Assembly: GCF_049243985.1 (NCBI RefSeq)
Contig: NC_135378.1
Coordinates: forward strand, 37,358,941 to 37,422,940
Origin: Paroedura picta
Taxonomy: Eukaryota; Chordata; Lepidosauria; Squamata; Gekkonidae
Direction of reading: 5' to 3'
Length of the DNA: 64,000 nucleotides
The position numbers and the translations under genes are program-made. This document shows positions 53,201 through 62,200 of the stretch, piece after piece (the stretch's first letter is position 1; every line of letters starts with the position of its first letter). The notes under the pieces are model-generated. The model was not told the origin of the DNA and did no database searches. It saw only the letters and a program-made list of their open reading frames with translations.

Positions 53201-56200
53201 TCAAAGCTGCCCACCAATAAAATTATTCATTGGAACATAAGTGGATTGATCCTCCGGTTTGACAGGGGTCGCCAATACTTCCTGGCTACCCGCCTCCCCG
53301 AACTTTCCCCATTCAGCGCTTCCGTATTGTGTTTGTCAATTTCAGTTGGGAGTTAGCATTTAGGGCCGTCAAAGTGCTTTTGGACCAGAGAATCCCCGTT
53401 TTTTTGCTGGCAAAGTACACAAACCGCACAAGACAAGGTTAAACAAATAACACAAAACTTTATTCACCAACAAGAGAGTGGGAAAAACAATTAAACACGC
53501 CTCCTGTTTCTGTAGATGTGGGTGGCTATGGCGTCCCGAACCTTGCACCCCTCTGCATAGATTCTTCTTCTCCTTGCTTCAGGGATGTCTTGTGTGTCCT
53601 CAAGGACAACAGGATCAGGTTCATCCACAGGGAAGGGGATGTTATGTCCCTTGTCCTCGCATATGTTGTGCAAAATGACACACGCGATGATCAGCGGAGT
53701 CACATTGTCTATATGCACGTGTAGTCGGGACATCAGGCAACGGAACCGGGACTTCAAACGTCCAAAGGCACGCTCCACTACATTCCTTGCCCGGGAGTGA
53801 GTGAGGTTGTAGTGGCTATGCACGTCTGTCCTTGGCCGCTTGTAGGGAGTCATGAGCCAGCGTCGTATTGGGTAGGCTCCGTCCCCGAGCACCAACGGCG
53901 GCACACGCACGCCCTCAATGGTGGCGGTGGGGTTTCCTGGAACAAAGACCCCTTCGTCCATGGCTTTCCTGAGGTTGGATTCCCTGAAAACAAGGGCATC
54001 ATGCCTCCTGCCACTCCACCCCACCTCGGCATCGATAAACCGGCCGGAGAAGTCCACTGTTCCTTGCAGGAGAACAGAGCAAAAGTCCTTCCTGTTCCCG
54101 TACTCTTTTATGCTTCCCCCGGGGGCACGGATAGGGATGTGGCTTCCATCGACGGCCGCAAAACAATGCGGGAATCCAAGCCTGGCAAACCCGTCCATAC
54201 TCTGGAATAAGGGAAAGAAAAGAATATAAGCCATTGCATGTCAGCGTGGGGTGTATCGCGTCTTCGTTGCTGACCTGTCAAACAAGAAAAAAAATTTAAA
54301 GGGCAAAGGGGATAGAATGACACTCACCGCTCCAAGCCGGTCTCCGAGGCACACGACTTTGCTGAACAATTCCGCCTCCATGGCGAGGCAGAACTCCTTA
54401 AGGATATCGCCAACCGTAGTGACTCCGAGTCCGAATTGCTGGGCTACTGTCCGGAAGTACTGAGGGGTGGCCAAGTACCACAATGCGGCAGCCACCCTTT
54501 TTTCAACTGGAACGGGGCGCCGCATGCCAGTGACTTGCCTCTCCATGCGTCCACGTAGAGCCTCCACGAGTTCAAAAAATGTCCCCCTCGACATCCTGAA
54601 GTTGGCAATCCAGTGGTCATCATCCCAGCGAGTCCACACAAAATTCTCCCACCAGTCAGAGGATCGTTCGTCCACCCAGAACTGTCTGGGGAACCGGACC
54701 TCTGCCAGAGCTTGCCAGCGTTTCTTGGCCGCCATGGTTACCCTTACAGAACGTCTTCTGCTGCTGGTCAGCGTTCCGGGCACCCGTTCTCGGTACTCCG
54801 CGATAGCAGACGTCCGACGCGACAAGGCGGTATTCATGCGCTGGAGCACCGCGAGCATGTGAGCCAGCAATTGAAAAATAAGCCTCTCCATTGCAACGTT
54901 GACCTGTGCTGCGGGCAGTAGGCTACGCAAACAAAAGAGTGAGGCCGACCGCGTGTCTGCCCAGGTGCATATAAGCAGGTAACCTGTGGGCGTGTACTGT
55001 GGGCGGGGATTAACCAATCAAACATGTCAATGCATCTGGTTCCTAGAAAACAATAGAAAACACGTTCCAAGGGCGCCAATGATCGGACGATAACGCGTTG
55101 CTACGGGGTTTCCTGGGTTTTTTAAAAAAAAAGGGAACCCCGACAAGTTCGGCTTTAGGGTCGAGGTCAAAGGTGTGCCTGCAGGTTGATTGACGGGCAC
55201 GGGAGGCCAGAAGCGCTAAAAAGGGACCTCCTTTGTAGCGATAAGACGGAGAACCGGAAGCCTGTGGGTTACGAAAGTGGCGAGAAGTGAAAGTGCCAAA
55301 TTCCGCAAAAACCGCAGCTGTGCGTTACGGGCACGGCTAGTTACATTTCGCTACTTGAAGTAGCGCTTTCACAAACGGCAACCAAATAGCAACTTTGAGC
55401 TCTGTGCGAAATGGCCCTGGGAGTCCCCTCAGCACTACCCAAGGAAAGAGTGTCCAGGCTGGAGGAAAGGGAAGAACTAGCTGGGAGGGGTCTCAGATGC
55501 CTTGGCAGAGTAGGGCAGGTGCAAGAGTTGTGGCTCAAGAGTAGCACATCTGCTTTGCCAGGGGGGTATCCATAGCCTCCCAAGGGGACAGGGGTATATG
55601 GGGGTGGCATGCAGACTTCAGGCTGCACCCTCTCCCCTCTTGCCACAACTTCCAACAGTGGCAAAGGAGATTCATATTTTATAGGGGGCACCCCCCTTGA
55701 TAACCAAAAGTATTCAAGTGCAGTTGCATCTAACCTCACTCCCTTTTGACTGGGGAAAACTACCCCCCCACACACACACTGAAGGTACTGACACAGCTCA
55801 CCTTCCCCACAGGTGCTGCAAGACTGCTGGGAACAGGAGGCGGATCTTGGGAACCCCACCCTGCCTGGACAGGTGTCAGTAGAGCCTGAAGGCACCCTCT
55901 GCTTCTGTCTCATCAGCTTCTTGCTGGCTAAGATCCTATCCCCGAGCAGTTTTCTAGAGCCTGTTATATATTTTTCACCCAACGGGCATTATGGTGCAGC
56001 CCTGGAAAAACTGGTTATTGGACAGCATCTTGACTGTCAGAGCCATAGTGAGGGCACTTGAAATCGTTAGTGGAGAGAGAAGTACCTTTAGATGTTATGT
56101 ATGACCATTTCTTCAATGTTTTCCAACTTCTAAAAGAATCATGAGGGGGGGAATAATTCTGTTCTTTGAACAGCAGTTTTTAAAACACACAGCCCTCTTT

Positions 56201-59200
56201 ACTAAATTGTGTTTCCTGTATTCTTAGTAAAATCTGCACCAGTTCTTTTTCACTTTAGGCATCCCATAAACCAGATTATCATTTTACATCATTTTTCCAT
56301 GCAAAAGGGCTAAAAAGAGTATTCCAGCCCTTTTCAACCGTTTGACCACAGAGGAATCCCTGAAATATTTTTCAGGTTTCAAGGAACCATGGAAGTGCTG
56401 GCATGCCCCTTAATATAAGTGGGCGTGGAAGTAAGATACAGGAGCCAGCCAATCAATCAATCATTTACCATTTCCATTGTGGAGAAAGAGACTAGGCCTG
56501 TATAGCAACAGGGGAAGTGGGGTCTAGTGATCTCAGTAGCCATCCCTGGAACCCTGGTTGGGAATTCCTGGATTATTTAGTGATATTTTAGGAATAAGAA
56601 TACAAGGCATTTAATTTGTATCACAAGTGCAGCCCATGCTACAAACCTATGAATTTCAGATTTCATTAAAGTTCCTAGTTGTCAAGGGTGTAAAGAAATG
56701 CAGGGGGAATGCATGAACAGTTGCTAGAAGGTCAGAACCATGGAAGCAAGCACAAGTAAGAGCCAGGTTGGTGTAGTGGTTAAGAGCTGTGGCCTCTGAT
56801 CTGGAGAATCAGGTTTGATTCCCCCCCCCTCCTCCACATGAAGCCAGCTGGGTGACCTTGGGTCAGTCACAGTTCTCAGAGCTCTCTCAGCCTCACCTAC
56901 CTCACAGGATGTCTGTGGTGGGGAAAGGAAGGGAAAGGTGTTTGTAAGCTGCTTTGAGACCACTTTGGGTAGTTTAAAAGTGGGATACAAAAAAACAGCT
57001 CTTCTCAGCTTTTCATGAACTGAGAATTTCTTGTTTTTTAACTTCTAGGCTGATAGGTGAGGAATTGTGGGACTCAACCAACAACCTCCAGTAGCATAGT
57101 AGTTTACCATACATTATACAAAGCATACTTTACCCTGCATCTACAACCATTCAAAAGGTATGCAAATTATACTTATTAAATAAATCCGTCTAAAACATAC
57201 ATACATATTAGCTACAGTCTTCAGTCTTCAGGGCCTTGATGCACTTTCACTGAACCCTTCAATGGGGAACCAAATGTTTACCCATATAATGTTGGGATCA
57301 AAAGAGTTTTCATTCATTCCTCCAATATCAGATGAGAATAATCAGTTCTGGAGGTTGCTAATGCATGCCTCAGAAGTGTTCTATCCATCAATGGGAGAAA
57401 AAAAGGACATCAAAGGAAGCCAATAATAAAGAATACTTACCAGACATTCTTCCCGACAAGTCTTACTGACAGAGCAGATATCCACTCTCAAAGTCTTCTG
57501 ATGCAAAGTTGCTTGGGAAATGGCAACTCTGAAAACCTCACTAAACAAAAGAGTTTCAGCAGCAGGATGGACTTTTGTGCGAAACAGACAGCTGATGTCA
57601 GCTGAAGAAGGGAGGACGGCAACTCTAAAATACCTGTGAGGTGAAAGAGAAAGCCAAACAGGCATAATGGAGTTTCTCAGCATGTTGCATTATCCCACGA
57701 GACACAATTAAAATAGGGGCTACTTGATAGGATATCAGAACAATTCTCATGTTCAGCTGCGGTGGTCTTTGGGATGAATACATTGCACTGGCCAAGGGGA
57801 AAGATGTGTCACTAAATCTGGCCACTGGAGAAAATAGTTTAAGAAAAACAAACCCTGAACATTGGTCATGGCAACAAAAAACAGTATTGCATTTCCTTGT
57901 TACTTGTTCATCCAGTTGTCTCTCTGCAGGCACACATGAGTACTGTGCATGTATGCAGACTAGGCACTGAAAGATTTCTAGTTAGCTTAATAACAGAGCA
58001 GGAGGAGTCCCTCCAATTGGTGCAGTTGGGACTGTTTTACCGCCTAAAGGTCATGTGCTCTGGGAAGAGGCCTCTCTCACTTAGTTCTCCTTGGATGTCA
58101 CTATGAATCAATAAATACAGAGTTAAGTAGTACATAGTGGGGCAGGAGGGAGGGATGTATGTCTGCACAGAGACAACTATATGAATAACAGTTAAAGGTA
58201 AGCGCAACACTGTTTTCATTGTCCTCATAATACCATATGGGAAACTAACAAAATGGCTATCTGGTGGTGAAGTGAGCAACTTATTGGAAAATCAAATGCA
58301 GAACTGCTGTCCCCATAGATGTCTCCCTTCTTTTGTTAATGTCCATACAATAGTGTTTCACAAAGGTGTTTGCAGACAATCAGGGTCGAGACTGCACTTT
58401 GCTTTTTATCCTCTCCCAGTCTGAATAAATCCCTCCCCTCTGCACTGTATTTGATTTCCATTTTCATTTTGGGCGCTTTAAATTTTCCTTCTGCAACATC
58501 CATGATTGATCAGCGGTAACCATACCTTTCTCCCGCAATATCCAAGAGCAGATACACGTCTCTATATTTGAAAAAACAGCTTTGAAAGCCCGCAGTATAA
58601 GTGGAGATCTTTTGTGTTTTGCTGCATTAACTTCCTGCCCCATGCCTCCAACACTGACGTAGCAAATCAGTCTTTCCTGATTGGCCAGACCATCAGTTCA
58701 TAGACTTCCTGTTTCCTGGTTGCAAGACTTTCCTCCTTAAACTTATTTTTGCCCCTGCTTTGACCTCTGTTTTAAATTGACAGCACTCCAGAAGCCCACA
58801 CTTCTCTCAGCAAAGATTTGTCTTATTCTCTGTGAGGCTGCTGCCACCTCCCCCTCTCCACCCCATTCAAGAAAAGAGAGAAAGAAGCAGCCTCATGCTG
58901 CATTTGGCTCCTCCCCCAGCTTGATCTGGCTCAGAGTCAAAAGTCAAGAAATAAACTCTCCTTTAAGCAGTTTCGTGACCACCCACCCTGTGAGGCTGAG
59001 GGAGCCCTGATATCACTGCTCGGTCAGAACAGTTTTATCAGTGCTGTGGCGAGCCCAAGGTCACCCAGCTGGCTGCATGTGGGGGAGTGCAGAATCGAAC
59101 CCAGCATGCCAGATTAGAAGTCCGCACTCCTAACCACTACAACAAACTGGCTCTCCAATTGCATTGATCTGAATGATTAATAGATCTGGAGCCTAACTGG

Positions 59201-62200
59201 CCAAATATGTACCTTAATCCATGTAATAGGGCCTAGAATCTGGAACCTAATCTTTCTTGGTCACAAAGGAGTGATTAGGATGCAGTGGGAGTTGTCTTTG
59301 ACTAACTTGGCCACTATTCTCCCCATCAGAGGGATTAGAAGGGAAGGTGTAAAATAAGGTTTGTTTTCAAATTAATCGGAAGGTGTCCTTAGGGAGAGAA
59401 AAAGGGGGCTTTCAAGTTGAGCCCCCAAAGAGCAATAATGGGGGATATGTAATGTATGGATTCCCACAATCTCCTGAGTACGTTTTCCGTGATGTTTTCT
59501 AACCCAGAAATGTGAGTGGCTTGAAGGGATGTCAGGTTCATAATGACCCATCTCCAGTGGAAGTGGCCTCCTGGCATAAAGGGAGGGAAGCTGCACCCCC
59601 CTTGCTTGTTGACATAAAACACTGTCAGTTTGGATCTGGACCTGTGGAACTTTGAAAGTTCTGTTTTAATGTTTTAATGATATATTGGGGGATTGATTTT
59701 AGTGGTTTTCAAATGTTGTTTTATAGTGTATGTTTTAAATTGTTAGCCATCTTAGTGCTCTTGTAAGGACAAGAAAGGCAAGATACAAATTGTGTAAGTA
59801 AATACATAAACAAATTTAAAATGCTGCAGAGAGATTTCCCAGACAATAGAATTTGTTATATGAATGGAAATAAGGCATACTAAAAAGTTAGAAGAGCTTC
59901 CTTGCGGAAGACAGAGACATTAAAGTTTTACAAATAAAAGAGATTAAAACACCATTAAAAAGACAACGAGAACTGCAAACATGATACTAAGCCAGGAAAA
60001 GAAAAGAAAGAAGTGACTTGTCTCTAAAAACAAAGGCAGGAGTTGAAAGATAAATATCCTACAATTTACTAATTGTCTATGGCTAACTCTCCCATGCAAA
60101 ATGTCATTTTTTTCTCACATAGCAATCATGTCAACTATTCCCAAGTGCAGGATCTCTTGGAAAAACATCAATATGAATATATACAAGCAGTAGGCACAAT
60201 GTGTTTCTTTTTCCAGCTGCCCTGACCAGAAGACTCTCTGATCCCCAATTTTCATCTACATCCCAGTCCATTTGATACTTATGTTCCTGCACTTGCACCC
60301 CCAAGACTCAAGACAAGATGACCAAAAATGTGGCCAAGCCTTCTCAGCCATGCCTTCCTCCAAAAGCTCTCCAAAACAAAATGCTGTTACAAGAGAGAAT
60401 GTCTTAATTCTGAGTGACAGTTACTAAGTGAGATAACCTAAGATAGCACACTGGAAGGAAAGGAAGAGGTCAGCAAAGGAGTCCAATTAGTACATGGGTG
60501 GATATCAGGAGATAGGGTTTGTGAGGAGCAAGAGGTCCAGACTGTGGAGGGCTTTAAAGATAACAACCAGCACTTTGAATGGGACTTGGCAGCCGAATGT
60601 TGAACAGAGCAGCTGCTGAGAGTGCCGGTGTCTAAATGGCTGCTGGCAGATAAGAGTCCTGTTGCTGCATGGTGTTATAGCCAGGGTAGATACCTTTAAT
60701 AAGAATGTATTTGTTCAGATTACAGCATAATGAGATGAAGAATCGGGGGGGGGGCATCTTGTGCTGTTATGCATAACATACTATTAGGCACCATAGTGTG
60801 TATGTGTATGCCATTTAGGCACTTAAAAAGGTGTAGGGGGGGTACAGGGGGATACAAGAGTAAACTGCCCATCTGTCCCAAAAATCCCGGGACACACCCG
60901 CTTCCCTGGTCTTCACCCCAGGTCCTGCCCGGGTCCTCAAATGTCCCACCAGCGGCCAGCTAACCAGCCAGAGCCGACGCCACGTAGGCGCGTGGGAGGC
61001 TCGAGGGAGAGGTGCACGAGAAGCGAGGTGAGGCCAGAGAGAGAGGGAGCGAGGCCAAGGCTGCCACTGCCACACCGCCACCTAAGACACCCTGCCACCG
61101 CACACACCATGCCGCTGTCACGGCAGCAGCAGCAGCACGCCCCGCCTTACAGCCAAAAAATTATTCACCTTATACAAGAGTGCCTCATCTCAGACAGTAT
61201 TTTCGCTTTAAAATGGCGTTGTTGCCTACAGGTTGGACCTATGGATGCCATCATGTCTAATTTGGTCCTAAGACTCTTTAACAGAGTGTCCCCTGCCAAT
61301 ATGTGGATGAGGAAAATACCAACAAATAAAGATGTTGCAAAAATCTGCTACTTTTTCCCACAAAGATTTGCTCGTGATGTACTATTGCATCATGAGCAGA
61401 CAGGAAGATGCCTTACAGTGAATCCAACTCTTGGTCCACCGAAGTCAGCAATGTCCCCTCCGGCTGGCAGCAACTCTCCATGGTCTCCGAGAGAGGTCTT
61501 TCACACTACCTACTCTCTGATCCCCTTAGCCGAAGATGCCAGGTATTGAACCTGGGACCTTCTGCAGGATTTACCACTGCCAACATATTACGATACGTTA
61601 AACAGTCCTTAAACAATATAAATAGTTCCACAAACTGAGCTACCTTGTCTGAAACAAATGCATCTAGTAAAACAGGCACTTCTTGTGTTTAAAAAAGTAT
61701 TCTTCTGCAGATCAAATGAGAAAGTCAAACCGCGTTCCCTTTGAAATGCAAATATCTCACACACATACAATGAATGTTTAACACTGTCTCAAGGTAGCCT
61801 ACGGATCTCAGTGACAACATAAAAGTATGCTCGGTTTAAGGTCAGCTCCTTCTGGAAAAGATTATCTGTTTGACTGTCATATTGATCCCCAAGGGGGAAA
61901 ATCCTTTCCCCTCTACAGTATCTATCATGGCCTTTCCTAAAATCTCGGCACCTGTGTTCATTCTAGGAAAGGCCAATGAGTCTCAAAGCACCAGGGCGAC
62001 GAAAGGGAAGAGCCTGCAATGCTGCTGGGATTGCTTGGTTCAACTTGGCGGATTTCCCTCACACCTTCCTGGCTGTCTGTGCTGCACACGGGCACACAAG
62101 GATGCCTGAAATCCCCCTGATGAAAAACCTCCTTCAGTAGCTGAGGAAGAAGCTTTACTGAGTATGCAGGGCAGGGGGGCTGTTTGGTGCTTGAGATAAA

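Larger units (their letters stand above)
47677..55417. mobile_element. Three-gene Harbinger-type DNA transposon, 7741 bp
   Basis: Inverted ends GGGGCATTTCCCACGG (left) and GGGCCATTTCGCACAG (right, reverse complement) match at 13 of 16 bases and are flanked by a perfect 3-bp target duplication TGG (47674-47676, 55418-55420). Inside are three whole, multi-exon genes: Myb/SANT protein 1 (plus), Myb/SANT protein 2 (minus) and a HARBI1-like transposase (minus). All splice joins keep frame and no gene has an internal stop, so the copy looks recently active. It is larger than typical Harbinger elements and has an extra gene. It also holds four sets of internal tandem duplications. It lies in the 12.3-kb WWC2 intron between the C2-core and C2-end exons; protein 2 and the transposase share the WWC2 strand. 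Confidence 0.93.
55680..57440. other. WWC2 intron between Harbinger element and C2-core exon
   Basis: Contains the hAT-like and SINE copies listed separately; otherwise non-coding with no recognised RNA or regulatory feature. Confidence 0.5.

Noticed and set aside
54891-55017. Upstream extension of the transposase to an earlier ATG
   Set aside because: The added 42 residues have no Harbinger similarity and cover a TATA-like word; the MERLIF start is simpler.
60941-61549. 202-codon plus-strand ORF
   Set aside because: Its start lies in a CpG patch and its end in a reverse SINE; the middle has no match I can name.
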